Of a stretch of DNA of 64,000 bases, positions 44,633 to 53,923 are shown one piece after another. Every line of letters starts with the position of its first letter. Positions within the stretch are counted from its first letter, which is position 1. Location: assembly GCF_014644455.1 (NCBI RefSeq), contig NZ_BMKS01000009.1, positions 48,354-112,353 on the forward strand, given 5' to 3'. The translations under genes and the position numbers were made by a program. A model generated the notes under the pieces. It was not told the DNA's origin, ran no database searches, and saw only the letters and a program-made list of their open reading frames with translations. This stretch comes from Caldovatus sediminis. GTDB taxonomy: Bacteria; Pseudomonadota; Alphaproteobacteria; Acetobacterales; Acetobacteraceae.

Positions 44633-47600
44633 ATGCCCATGCCCGTCGCCCCCGGAGCCGCCGAGGACCGCGCTGAGATGCGCCGGCTGCATCGGCTGGA
44701 CGAGGCCGAGGCGCTGGCGCCGCTGCTGCGCGCCGCCGCGCTGCCGCCCGAGAGGGGACGCCGCGTGCACATGCGGGCGCTGGAGCTGGTGCGGCACGCC
44801 CGCGCGGCGCACCGCCCCGGGGCCGACGTGTCGGTCTTCCTCGCCGAGTTCGGGCTCGACACGCCGGAGGGGGTGGCGCTGCTCTGCCTCGCCGAGGCGC
44901 TGCTGCGCATCCCCGACGCCGCGACCCAGGACGCGCTGATCGAGGCGACGCTCGGCGGGGCGGACTGGCAGGCCCATCTCGGCCATGCGGACAGCCTGGC
45001 GGTGAACGCCTCGACCTTCGCCTTCATGCTCAGCGGGCGCGTGCTCGGGCTCGAGGAGAGCCGCGCCGTGCCCGGGGCGATCGGGCGCATCGTGAAGCGG
45101 CTGGGCGAGCCGGTGATCCGCGCCGCGCTGCGCCACGGCATGCGGGTGCTCGCGCGCCAGTTCGTCATGGGCCGCACGATCGCCGAGGCGCTGGGTCGCG
45201 CCGGCGACACCGACGGCCGCCGCTGGCGCTACTCCTTCGACATGCTGGGCGAGGCGGCGCGGACGGCGGCCGACGCCGCCCGCTACTTCGACGCGTACCG
45301 GGAGGCGATCGGCGCGGTCGGGCAGGCCTCGGCGGGCCGCGGTCCGGTGGAGGGCCACGGCGTCTCGGTGAAGCTCTCGGCGCTGCACCCGCGCTACGAG
45401 GCGCTGCAGGCCGACCGCTGCGTGCCGGCGCTGGTCGGCGCGCTGACGGCGCTGGCGCGGGATGCGAAGGCGCAGGACATCGGGCTGACGGTGGACGCCG
45501 AGGAGGCGGAGCGGCTCGAGATCTCGCTCGATGTCTTCGCGGCGGTGCGCGCGGATCCTGCGCTCGACGGCTGGGAGGGTCTCGGCCTCGCCATCCAGGC
45601 CTACCAGAAGCGGGCGCCGGCGGTGGTGGAGTGGACCGCCGCCCTGGCGCGCCGCACCGGCCATGCGATCCCGGCGCGGCTGGTGAAGGGCGCCTACTGG
45701 GACACGGAGATCAAGCAGACGCAGGTGCAGGGGCTGCCGGACTATCCCGTGTTCACGCGCAAGGCGGCGACCGACGTCTCCTGGCTGGCCTGCGCGCGGC
45801 GGATGCTGGAGCTGCGGGACGCGCTGCGCCCGGCCTTCGCGACGCACAACGCGCACAGCCTCGCCTACGTGCTGGAGCTCTCCAGCGGGGTGGGGATCGA
45901 GGCGCAGCGCCTGCACGGCATGGGCGAGGCGCTCTACGAGCGCGTCGTGGCGCGTGGCGAGGCGCCGGTGCGGGTCTATGCGCCGGTCGGCTCGCACGAG
46001 GACCTGCTCGCCTATCTCGTGCGCCGGCTGCTGGAGAACGGGGCCAACACCTCCTTCGTCCACCGCCTGGTGGACGCGGAGGTGCCGGAGGAGGCGATCG
46101 TCGCCGACCCGGTGGAGGCCGCCCGCGCCGGACCGGCGCGCCATCCACGCATTCCGCTGCCGGCGGCGCTGTACCACCCGGATCGGCGCAATTCGCGGGG
46201 GCTCGACCTCGCCGATCCGGCGGTGCGGGAGCCGGCGCTGGCGGCGGTGCGCGCGGCCGCGGCGCGGGACTGGAGCGACGCGGCGCAGCGGCGCGGTCCG
46301 TCGCGCGAGGTGCGGAGCCCGGCGGACCGGGCGGCGCTGGTGGGAACGGTGCGGGAGGCCGGTCCGGCCGACCTCGACGCCGCGCTCGCCGCCGCCGCCG
46401 CCGCCTGGCGCGGCTGGGACGCGCGCGGCGGCGCGGCGCGCGCGGCGGTGCTGGAGCGCGCGGCCGACCTGATCGAGGCGCACCGCTTCGAGTTCCTGGC
46501 GCTGCTGGCGCGCGAGGCCGGCAAGACGCTCCCGGACGGCCATGCCGAGGTGCGCGAGGCGGCGGATTTCTGCCGCTGGTACGCGGCCCGCGCGCGCGAG
46601 TGGTTCGGCCCCCCGCGCGAGCTGGCGGGCCCGACGGGCGAGCGCAACACCTGGGCGCTCGCGGGCCGCGGCGTGTTCGCCTGCATCAGCCCGTGGAACT
46701 TCCCGCTGGCGATCTTCACGGGGCAGGTCGCCGCGGCGCTCGCCGCCGGCAACGCGGTGGCGGCGAAGCCCGCGGAGCAGACGCCGCTGGTCGCCGCCCT
46801 CGCCGTGCGCCTGCTGCACGAGGCGGGCGTGCCGCGCGAGGTGCTGCACCTGCTGCCGGGCGACGGGCCCTCGGTCGGCGCGCCGCTGGTCGCCGATCCG
46901 CGCGTGGCGGGAGTCGCCTTCACCGGCGGCACGGAGACGGCGCAGGCGATCGCGCGCTCGCTCGCGGCGCGGCCGGGGCCGCTCGTGCCGCTGATCGCCG
47001 AGACCGGCGGGATCAACGCCATGGTGGTGGACAGCAGCGCGCTGCCGGAGCAGGCGGTGCAGGACGCGCTGACCTCCGCCTTCGGCTCGGCCGGGCAGCG
47101 CTGCTCGGCGCTGCGCGTGCTCTGCGTGCAGGAGGAGATCGCCGACCGGGTGCTGGGGATGCTGGCGGGCGCGGCGGCGGAGCTCAGGGTGGGCGACCCG
47201 CTGGACCCGGCGACCGATGTCGGCCCGGTGATCGACGAGGAGGCGCGGGAGGGGCTGGAGGCCTGGTGCCGCGGCCTCGCCACGGCGCCGCTGTTCGAGG
47301 TGCCGGTGCCGCCGGACGTGGCGCGCCGCGGCACCTTCTTCGCCCCGCGCGCCTATGCGCTGCCCTCCGTGCGCGCGCTGACGCGGGAGGTGTTCGGCCC
47401 GGTGCTGCACGTGGTGCGCTGGCGCGGCGGCGCGCTCGACGCGCTGCTGGACGACATCGCGGCCAGCGGCTTCGCCCTGACCCTCGGCGTGCACAGCCGG
47501 ATCGAGTCCGTGCAGCGCCGCGTCGCGGAGCGGCTCAGGGTCGGCAACACCTACGTGAACCGCAACCAGATCGGCGCGGTGGTGGGGGTGCAGCCCTTCG

Positions 47601-47746
47601 GCGGGCACGGGCTCTCCGGCACCGGGCCGAAGGCGGGCGGGCCGGTGACGCTGATCCGCTTCGCGACCGAGCTGACGGTGAGCGTCAACACCGCGGCCAC
47701 CGGCGGCAACGCCTCGCTGCTGGCGCTGGACGCGGGCGGGGTGTAG
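44633..47746 (+). CDS. putA: Bifunctional proline dehydrogenase / P5C dehydrogenase
   Basis: The 1037-residue product is PutA, which oxidises proline to glutamate in two steps with FAD and NAD+. The proline dehydrogenase barrel runs from about 170 to 470 (VSVKLSALHPRYEALQADR, RLVKGAYWDTEIKQTQVQ, FATHNAHSLAYVLEL). The aldehyde dehydrogenase part covers 540-1020, with SPWNFPLAIFTGQ, AETGGINAMVVDSSAL and the catalytic C824 in SAGQRCSALRV. It lacks the N-terminal ribbon-helix-helix DNA-binding domain, so it is a purely catalytic short PutA. No putP or regulator is adjacent. Confidence 0.97.
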   Translation: MPMPVAPGAAEDRAEMRRLHRLDEAEALAPLLRAAALPPERGRRVHMRALELVRHARAAHRPGADVSVFLAEFGLDTPEGVALLCLAEALLRIPDAATQDALIEATLGGADWQAHLGHADSLAVNASTFAFMLSGRVLGLEESRAVPGAIGRIVKRLGEPVIRAALRHGMRVLARQFVMGRTIAEALGRAGDTDGRRWRYSFDMLGEAARTAADAARYFDAYREAIGAVGQASAGRGPVEGHGVSVKLSALHPRYEALQADRCVPALVGALTALARDAKAQDIGLTVDAEEAERLEISLDVFAAVRADPALDGWEGLGLAIQAYQKRAPAVVEWTAALARRTGHAIPARLVKGAYWDTEIKQTQVQGLPDYPVFTRKAATDVSWLACARRMLELRDALRPAFATHNAHSLAYVLELSSGVGIEAQRLHGMGEALYERVVARGEAPVRVYAPVGSHEDLLAYLVRRLLENGANTSFVHRLVDAEVPEEAIVADPVEAARAGPARHPRIPLPAALYHPDRRNSRGLDLADPAVREPALAAVRAAAARDWSDAAQRRGPSREVRSPADRAALVGTVREAGPADLDAALAAAAAAWRGWDARGGAARAAVLERAADLIEAHRFEFLALLAREAGKTLPDGHAEVREAADFCRWYAARAREWFGPPRELAGPTGERNTWALAGRGVFACISPWNFPLAIFTGQVAAALAAGNAVAAKPAEQTPLVAALAVRLLHEAGVPREVLHLLPGDGPSVGAPLVADPRVAGVAFTGGTETAQAIARSLAARPGPLVPLIAETGGINAMVVDSSALPEQAVQDALTSAFGSAGQRCSALRVLCVQEEIADRVLGMLAGAAAELRVGDPLDPATDVGPVIDEEAREGLEAWCRGLATAPLFEVPVPPDVARRGTFFAPRAYALPSVRALTREVFGPVLHVVRWRGGALDALLDDIAASGFALTLGVHSRIESVQRRVAERLRVGNTYVNRNQIGAVVGVQPFGGHGLSGTGPKAGGPVTLIRFATELTVSVNTAATGGNASLLALDAGGV

Positions 47747-47755
47747 CGGCGGGCC

Positions 47756-49027
47756 TCAGCGCCGCTCGAAGTCTATCGGCTCGTCGGTCGGGAGGCCGGA
47801 GAGCAGGCGGCGCAGGCAGTCGAGGCCGAGCTCGGCGGCGCCGAGGCGGATCCACTCGCGTCCGCCGAGCAGCCGCGCCTCCCGGGCCACCGTGGCGCCG
47901 CCCTCGCCGGCGATGCCGATGCAGACGGTCCCGCCGAGCTCGCGGCGGTCCTCGCCCGGATCGAGCGCGGTGAGGACGGCGAGGGCGTGGCTCGCCCCGC
48001 TCGCCGCCCGCAGCGCGGCGGCGGCGGCGTGCGCGGCGGCGGGCGAGACCTCCCCGGCGCCCCCGCGGAGGCCGAGCGCCTCGCGGAGCCGCGCGAGGTC
48101 GGGCGCCGCGACGCCGCGCAGGAACACGCCCTCGGCGGCGGGCAGCGGCGCGAGCCGCGCGGCGATGCCGCCCGCGGTCAGCATCTCCGCCACCGCCAGC
48201 GTGCCGCCGCGCGCGCGCAGCGCGCCGAGCAGCACGCCCTCGAGCGTGGCATCGTCCTCGGCGACGATGAAATTGCCGAGCCGGCGCCGCACCTCCTCGG
48301 CCACCGGCGCGAGGCGCGCCTCCACCTCCGCCGCGTCGGCGCCGCGCGCGGCGAGCTTGGTCTCGAGCTGCGGGTAGTGCGACTGGAAGCCGAGCTTCAC
48401 GCCGCCGCCCGGCCCCGCCAGCGCCTCGACGCCCGCCAGCATCTGGTCGGCGCGCGATTCGCCGATGCCGAAGGAGTGGAAGCGCTTGAGGCGCGTCACG
48501 CCCGGCATGCCGCTCATCGCGAGCAGGCGGGGGATGATCTGCTCGTCGAGCATCCGCCGCATCTCGCGCGGCACGCCGGGGGTGAAGAAGAAGCGCGCGC
48601 CGCCGATGGTGACGGCGAAGCCGCAGGCGGTGCCGATCGGGTTGTCTATGAACTCCGCGCCCGCGGGCAGCATCGCCTGCTTGCGGTTGTTGGGCGGCAT
48701 GGCGCGGTTGCGGCGGCGGTAGAACTCCTCCATGCGCGCGAGCCAGGGCTCGTGCAGCACGAGGTCCACCCCGGCGGCCTGGGCGGCGACCTCCTGCGAC
48801 AGGTCGTCCACCGTCGGGCCGAGGCCGCCGTTGACGATCACCGCCTCCGCCCGTGCCGCCGCCTGGCGGAAGGCGGCGAGCAGCGCCGCGCGGTCGTCGC
48901 CGACCGTGGTGCCCCAGGAGGCGGAGAGGCCGACCTCCTCCAGCCGGCGGGCGATGTGGCTGTAGTTGGTGTTGACGGTCTTGCCGGTGAGGATCTCGTC
49001 GCCGGTGCAGAGGATCTCGATGCGCAT
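47756..49027 (-). CDS. cinA: CinA-family protein with degenerate C-terminal domain
   Basis: The 423-residue product has a MoaB/MogA-like N-terminal domain (residues 1-170) with the substrate motif NGGLGPTVDD, and a CinA-specific middle region. The C-terminal domain should be an NMN deamidase with an AESCTGG-type active-site motif. Here it reads AVAEMLTAGGIAARL, so the nucleophilic serine is replaced by M282 and the motif has one extra residue. The GxxGPxG loop is also lost (VLTALDPGED). The C-terminal domain is therefore probably inactive. The N-terminal domain looks intact and could act as an ADP-ribose pyrophosphatase-like unit. Confidence 0.88.
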   Translation of the reverse strand: MRIEILCTGDEILTGKTVNTNYSHIARRLEEVGLSASWGTTVGDDRAALLAAFRQAAARAEAVIVNGGLGPTVDDLSQEVAAQAAGVDLVLHEPWLARMEEFYRRRNRAMPPNNRKQAMLPAGAEFIDNPIGTACGFAVTIGGARFFFTPGVPREMRRMLDEQIIPRLLAMSGMPGVTRLKRFHSFGIGESRADQMLAGVEALAGPGGGVKLGFQSHYPQLETKLAARGADAAEVEARLAPVAEEVRRRLGNFIVAEDDATLEGVLLGALRARGGTLAVAEMLTAGGIAARLAPLPAAEGVFLRGVAAPDLARLREALGLRGGAGEVSPAAAHAAAAALRAASGASHALAVLTALDPGEDRRELGGTVCIGIAGEGGATVAREARLLGGREWIRLGAAELGLDCLRRLLSGLPTDEPIDFERR

Positions 49028-49036
49028 GGGTGCTCC

Positions 49037-49975
49037 TCAGTGGGCGAGGGTGGCGCCGATGCCGGCGAGCGCTTCCATGTGCCGCTCCTGCTCGCCGGCG
49101 AAGCGCAGGACGAGGTGGGTCGCGCCGGCGGCGACGAAGCCCTGCAGCCACGCGCGCGCGCCGGAGAGCGGGCCGGCGTAGCAGGCCTGCTTCTTGCGCA
49201 TCGCGTCGGGGCGCTGGCCGTAGTAGGCGGCGAGGAAGGCGTCGAGGCGCGCCTCGGCCCGCGCCGCGTCCTCGTCCACGGCCAGCGTCAGGTAGGCGGC
49301 GCCGGTCAGCGCCTCGGGGTCGCGCCCGGCCTCGCGCGCGACGGCCCGCATCCGCGTCCAGGTCGCGGCGTAGTCCTGCGGGCTCGGCCCGTTGGGGAAC
49401 CAGCCGTCGAAGTGGCGGCCGACGCGCTCGACCGTCGCCGGCACCGAGCCGGCGAGCCAGATCGGCGGGCCGCCGGGGCGGTGCGGGGTCGGGCCGAGCA
49501 CGCCCTGGCGCACGGTCCAGCGGCCGTCCCAGTCCACCGGCTCGCCGCGCCAGAGCGCGCGGCAGAGGCGCAGCCCCTCCAGCATCCGCGCGGCGCGCCT
49601 CTCGAAGGGCACGCCGGCGGCCTCGAACTCGGCGCGGATGTTCGGCACGTCGGAGGCGACGCCGACGCCGAGGATGAGGCGCCCCTCGGCGATGCGGTCG
49701 AGGGTCGCGACCTGGTGCGCCAGGATGACCGGGTTGCGCAGCGCCGGCAGCAGCACGGCGGTGCCGAGCGCGACCCGGCGCGTGCGCGCCGCGGCGGCGG
49801 CGAGCAGGGTGAAGGGCTCGTGCCGCGGGCGGGCGAGGAGGGAGTCGCCGACCCAGACGGAATCGTAGCCGAGCGCCTCGGCGCGCTCGGCGAGCGCGAG
49901 CAGCGGCGCGGCCTCGTGCCGGCCGGCCATGACGCTCTCGCGCGTCGGCACGAGGTATCCGATGCGAACCGCCAT
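49037..49975 (-). CDS. LLM-class flavin-dependent oxidoreductase
   Basis: The 312-residue product is a luciferase-like (F420/FMN-dependent) TIM-barrel oxidoreductase. Typical pieces are ALAERAEALGYDSVWVGDSL, RTRRVALGTAVLLPALRNPV, HQVATLDRIAEGRLILGVGV and PPIWLAGSVPATVERVGRHF with DGWFPNGPSPQDY. The substrate is not deducible. The ATG at 49975 gives the normal start MAVRIGYLVPT. It lies 9 bases upstream of cinA on the same strand, so the two may be cotranscribed. Confidence 0.9.
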   Translation of the reverse strand: MAVRIGYLVPTRESVMAGRHEAAPLLALAERAEALGYDSVWVGDSLLARPRHEPFTLLAAAAARTRRVALGTAVLLPALRNPVILAHQVATLDRIAEGRLILGVGVASDVPNIRAEFEAAGVPFERRAARMLEGLRLCRALWRGEPVDWDGRWTVRQGVLGPTPHRPGGPPIWLAGSVPATVERVGRHFDGWFPNGPSPQDYAATWTRMRAVAREAGRDPEALTGAAYLTLAVDEDAARAEARLDAFLAAYYGQRPDAMRKKQACYAGPLSGARAWLQGFVAAGATHLVLRFAGEQERHMEALAGIGATLAH

Positions 49976-50049
49976 GCTGGTCCTCCGGTCGGGACGGCCC
50001 GTCGCGCGCGGGCGCCGCGATGCTACCGCCGCTCCGCGCGGCGGCAAGG

Positions 50050-50220
50050 CTACCCGGGATTCATCCCGGCGGCGCGCACCGCCTCGTCGGCGAGGGCGCC
50101 CAGGGCGACGGTCAGCCCGGCGATCATCGAGTCGTTCAGCGCGTTGCGGTGCGCCGCGTTGTCGAGCCGTAGCAGCGCGACGCCGTCCTCGCGCCGCTCC
50201 TCGCGGACCGCGCCGCTCAC
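50050..50220 (-). pseudogene. Truncated enoyl-CoA hydratase N-terminus
   Basis: The 56-residue frame reads EDGVALLRLDNAAHRNALND and SMIAGLTVALGALADEAVRA, the first strand-helix of an enoyl-CoA hydratase/isomerase (normally about 260 residues). It then stops at a TAG. The start GTG overlaps the stop of the CoA-transferase fragment upstream (GTGA), which shows that the two were once an operon. Confidence 0.75.
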
Positions 50221-50340
50221 ACCACGCCTTCGCGCCGGAGGGCGGCGATCGCCTCGGGGCCGAGGCCGAGTTCCTGCGACAGGATCTCCTCCGTGTGCTC
50301 GCCGAGATCGGGCGGTCGGCCGCCCGGCCGCTCGCGCGCT
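50217..50340 (-). pseudogene. CaiB/BaiF CoA-transferase, C-terminal remnant
   Basis: Only the last 40 or so codons remain: RPPDLGEHTEEILSQELGLG and PEAIAALRREGVV, which is the standard C-terminus of CaiB/BaiF family III CoA-transferases. The other 350 residues are missing. The upstream side runs straight into the coding remnant of a forward-strand amidohydrolase. Confidence 0.75.
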
Positions 50341-51219
50341 TCGCGACGCCGGAGACCCAGGCGCTGAACCGCCAGCAGGAGGTCGAGCGGCGCGAGGTCG
50401 CGACGAGGGTCGAGCCGCGGCTGCGCGACCTCGACGCCGCCGGCATCGACCTCCAGGTCGTCGCGCCGGTGCCGCCGCAGTGCTACGTCACGCTGCGGCC
50501 GGAGCACGCGGTGCCGGCGATCCGCCTGGGGAACGACGGCGTCGCCGCCTGCGTCGCGCAGCGCCCGGACCGCTTCGTCGGCCTCGGCACCGTGCATGCA
50601 GGAGCCGGCGGAGGCGGTGCGCGAGCTCGAGCGTTGCATGGGTCCGCTCGGCTTCAAGGGCGTGCAGGTGCTCACCGACGTCGCGGGGCGGGAGCCGTCG
50701 GAGCCCGACTTCGCGCCGTTCTGGGCGGCGGCGGAGCGCCTCGGCGCGCTGGTCATGCTGCACCCCAACGGATTCACCGAGGGTGTGCGCTTCCGCCGCT
50801 TCTACTTCGGCAACGTCATCGGCAACCCCTTGGACACCACGGTCGCGCTGCACTACCTGGTCTTCGACGGCGTCCTGGAACGCCACCCGGCGCCGAATCT
50901 CCTGGCGGTGCATGGCGGCGGGTTCCTGCCGGCCTATTCCGGGCGGATGGACCACGCCTGGGGCGCGCGCGGGAACCTGCCGAAGCCGCCGAGCCACTAT
51001 CTGCGCCGGGTGCACTTCGACACCATCGTCTTCACGCCGCACCAGCTCGAATACCTCGTGCGCGTCTTCGGCAAGGAGCGGGTCCTGATGGGCACGGACT
51101 ACCCTTATGACATGGCGGAGTCCGATCCCCTCGGGCATATCGGCGCGGTCGAGGGCTTCGACGCGGCGACGCGCGCTGCCATCGCCGGCGGCAACGCGCG
51201 ACGGCTGCTCGGGCTGTAA
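50336..51219 (+). pseudogene. Amidohydrolase (Amidohydro_2), truncated and frameshifted
   Basis: The N-terminal part is present from TPETQALNRQQEVERREVAT and DLDAAGIDLQVVAPVPPQCY onward, but the extreme N-terminus with its metal-binding HxH is missing. After DRFVGLGTV near 50590 the frame changes; the rest reads MQEPAEAVRELERCMGPLGF, FYFGNVIGNPLDTTVALHYL, LLAVHGGGFLPAYSGRMDHA and RVLMGTDYPYDM to a TAA-type end at 51219. It resembles 2-amino-3-carboxymuconate-6-semialdehyde decarboxylase-like hydrolases. The C-terminal 207 codons remain open from 50596. Confidence 0.78.
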
Positions 51220-51293
51220 GGAGCCGGCCGGCGCCGGCACCGGACGACGCGCGGCGTCGCCGCGCTAGGCTGCGGCGCCGCCACCGGGGCACC

Positions 51294-52130
51294 ATGCGGC
51301 GCATGCTGGACACCCTCATCGAGTCGCTCGGGCTCGGTGCCCTCTGGCCGTGGCGGGCGGCGCTGGCAGCCGGTGCGGCGGCGCTGGCGTGGGGCGTGGC
51401 GCTGCGCGCGCCCGGCGGCCGGGCGGCCGGCGCGGCGGCGGGCGTCGGTCTCGCGGTCGGCTGGCTGATGGCGCTGCCGCTGCTGATCGCGGCGAGCCCG
51501 CGCCAACTCATCGAGCGCCTGCTGCCGCTGGTGCTCGCCGCCCTCGCCCTGGGCGCGGCGGCGACGATGCTGCGCGCCGCCTGGCCGCGCCTGGTGCAGA
51601 CCCTGCTGCCGGTGCTCGGGGCCGTCGCGGCGCTCGGCTGCGGCTGGTGGATGGCCGGGACGCCGCTGACCGAGGCCGATCTCCGGCGCGCCGCGCCGGT
51701 CGGGCTGGGCGTGGCGCTCGCCGCCGGGCTGGCGCTGTGGCGCCTGCGCGACGGGTGGTGGGCGGCGGCGGCGGCGGCGGCCCTCGCGGCCGGCCTGTGG
51801 GCCGGGCGTGCGGCGGCGGGGCCGGGAATGCTGCTGGCGGGCGCGGCGCTGCTGGCCGCGGTGGGCGCGCTGGTCGCGGGCGCGGGCTTCGGGCTGGCGT
51901 CGCGCGCCGCGCTGGCGCTCGGTCTCGCCGCGCTGGCCGCGCTGCCGGTGATCGCTCGCGGCGCGGTGGCGGATTGGGCGGCGGCGGTCGCGCCGGCGCT
52001 CGCGCTGGCGTTCGGTCCGGCGCTCGGGGCACGGCTGCCGGGGCGGCGCGCGGGGCCGGCGATCGGCTGGGCGGCGGCGGCGGCGCCGGCGGTGCTCGCC
52101 GCGGCGGTCGCGGCCTCGCGATTGTCCTGA
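51294..52130 (+). CDS. Membrane protein of unknown function
   Basis: The 278-residue product is almost entirely hydrophobic, Ala/Leu/Gly-rich, with nine or ten possible membrane segments. I recognise no family motif. A TGC-free composition and WWMAGTPLTEADLRRAAPVG as the longest polar loop are all that stand out. The third codon positions are GC-rich as in neighbouring real genes, but no homologue is known to me. The ATG at 51294 is the first in the frame; the ribosome-binding site is weak. Confidence 0.6.
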   Translation: MRRMLDTLIESLGLGALWPWRAALAAGAAALAWGVALRAPGGRAAGAAAGVGLAVGWLMALPLLIAASPRQLIERLLPLVLAALALGAAATMLRAAWPRLVQTLLPVLGAVAALGCGWWMAGTPLTEADLRRAAPVGLGVALAAGLALWRLRDGWWAAAAAAALAAGLWAGRAAAGPGMLLAGAALLAAVGALVAGAGFGLASRAALALGLAALAALPVIARGAVADWAAAVAPALALAFGPALGARLPGRRAGPAIGWAAAAAPAVLAAAVAASRLS

Positions 52131-52192
52131 CGTCGCGATTTCCTTGACAATGGCCTTGCGGTGACGCGCCGGCCGGACCTAGTTACGCAACC

Positions 52193-53923
52193 ATGGCAAC
52201 GCTCGCTCCGGCGCGCTGGGTATTGCTCGGCCTAGGCGGCGGCGCCGTCCTGGCGGGAGCGTACCTGTTCGCGCCGGATCTCTGGCATGCCGTGACCGCG
52301 CCGGAGGCGGAGGGCGTGGCCGCGACGGCGCCGCGGTCACCGCCCGCCGGTCCTTCGCCGGTGCCACTGCCGCCGCGCGACGAGCCGCGCGCCCGGCCGT
52401 CCGCGGCGCCCTCCGCCCCGACCGAACGAGCGGGTTCGCGGTCCGCCTCGGCGGGCGCGACGGGAGCGCCGGCCGTGGGGGCGACGGTGCCCGCCGCGCC
52501 TGCGGCAGGCGCCGGCGCGACCGCTCCGGCGGCGCCGGCGCCGCAGGAACCGCCGCGCTTCGACGTGGTGCGCATCGGCGCGCGCGGGACCGCGGTGGTG
52601 GCCGGGCGCGCGCGGCCCGGGGCGGAGGTGGTGCTGGTGCTCGACGGCGCGCAGGAGATCGGACGCGCGCGGGCGGATGTGCGCGGCGAGTGGGTGATCC
52701 TGCCTGCCGAACCGCTCGCCCCCGGGGCGCGCGAACTGAGCCTGCGCGCGCGTCACGCAGGCGAAGAAACCGCCGGTCCCGACACTGTGGTCGTCCTGGT
52801 GCCGGATCCGGCCCCGCTCGAGGTCGCGGCGGCACCGCGGCAGCGGCACGCCGCCGCGCCGCAGCACCGGGCGACGCAACCCGGCGGAAGCACGCAGTCG
52901 GCGGAGCCGCGGCAGGCCGATGCGCCATCCCTTCCTTCGCCATCGCAGCCCGTCGCGCCGCGGGATGCGGCCGCGGCTCCGGCTGCCGCCGCGGCGGCCG
53001 AACCCGGTCGCGCCGCCGCCGCCGATGTCGGCCCCGCCGCGCCGCCGCGCGCCGCTGCGGACCTTGCGGCGACCGCGGCGCGCCCGATGCCCGCGCCAGC
53101 CCCGGATGAGCGGACCGCCGCGCCGGCGACACCGTTCGCCGTGCTGCTGCCGCCTCCGCTTCCGCTCGCGCCGGCACCCGATGCCGCAGCCGGGGGGCGC
53201 GGGGCGGCGGAGATCCCGGCCCTGCCGCGCGTGCTTCAGGCGCCGCCACCCGGCGGGTCCGCAGCCCCCGAGACCGCCGCCGCGCAGCCGGCGCCGCGCG
53301 CCGCGCCGTCTGCGGCGAGGCTGGCGCTGGAGGCGGTCGAGTACGACGATTCCGGCGCCATGCGTTTCGCCGGGACCGCGCCGCCGGGCGCGGTGGTGCG
53401 AGTCTACGTGGGCCAGCGCCACGCCGGCGACACGCGCGCCGACGCGGCGGGACGCTGGGTGTTCACGCCCGCCGAGCCGCCGAGCTACGGCGTGCACACG
53501 CTGCGGCTCGACCAGATCGCCGCCTCCGGCTCGGTCGCGGCGCGCATCGAGCTGCCGTTCCAGCGCGACCGGCTGCCCGCATCGGCGTTCGCGGCCCCCG
53601 CCGCGCCGCCGGCGGCGCCGACGGAAACGGCCGCCGCCGCGGCGCCGCGCGAGTCGACCGCGCCGGGCGACGCAGCGAGCGGCGCGCCGACCTCCGCCAC
53701 CGTCCCGCGGGCCGGACGGCTGATCGTGCAGCCGGGCCACAACCTGTGGCGCATCGCGCGCGAGACCTATGGTCAGGGCGTGCGCTACACGATCATCTAC
53801 CAGGCCAACCGCGACCAGATCCGCGATCCGGACCTGATCTATCCGGGCCAGATCTTCACGCTGCCGGCGCCTCATCCGCAGGCATCCCCGGCGACGCCCG
53901 CGGACTCCAGCCGGTCCAGATAG
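52193..53923 (+). CDS. LysM protein with Ig-like repeats and long Ala/Pro linker
   Basis: The 576-residue product begins with a hydrophobic anchor (WVLLGLGGGAVLAGAYLFAP). Two similar Ig-like modules follow: the first near 120-205 (GTAVVAGRARPGAEVVLVLD, ARADVRGEWVILPAEPLAPG), the second near 375-465 (MRFAGTAPPGAVVRVYVGQR, TRADAAGRWVFTPAEPPSYG). Between them lies about 170 residues of low-complexity Ala/Pro. The C-terminus is a LysM domain (PGHNLWRIARETYGQGVRYT and ANRDQIRDPDLIYPGQIFTL), which binds peptidoglycan. It is probably a cell-wall-associated envelope protein. Confidence 0.88.
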   Translation: MATLAPARWVLLGLGGGAVLAGAYLFAPDLWHAVTAPEAEGVAATAPRSPPAGPSPVPLPPRDEPRARPSAAPSAPTERAGSRSASAGATGAPAVGATVPAAPAAGAGATAPAAPAPQEPPRFDVVRIGARGTAVVAGRARPGAEVVLVLDGAQEIGRARADVRGEWVILPAEPLAPGARELSLRARHAGEETAGPDTVVVLVPDPAPLEVAAAPRQRHAAAPQHRATQPGGSTQSAEPRQADAPSLPSPSQPVAPRDAAAAPAAAAAAEPGRAAAADVGPAAPPRAAADLAATAARPMPAPAPDERTAAPATPFAVLLPPPLPLAPAPDAAAGGRGAAEIPALPRVLQAPPPGGSAAPETAAAQPAPRAAPSAARLALEAVEYDDSGAMRFAGTAPPGAVVRVYVGQRHAGDTRADAAGRWVFTPAEPPSYGVHTLRLDQIAASGSVAARIELPFQRDRLPASAFAAPAAPPAAPTETAAAAAPRESTAPGDAASGAPTSATVPRAGRLIVQPGHNLWRIARETYGQGVRYTIIYQANRDQIRDPDLIYPGQIFTLPAPHPQASPATPADSSRSR

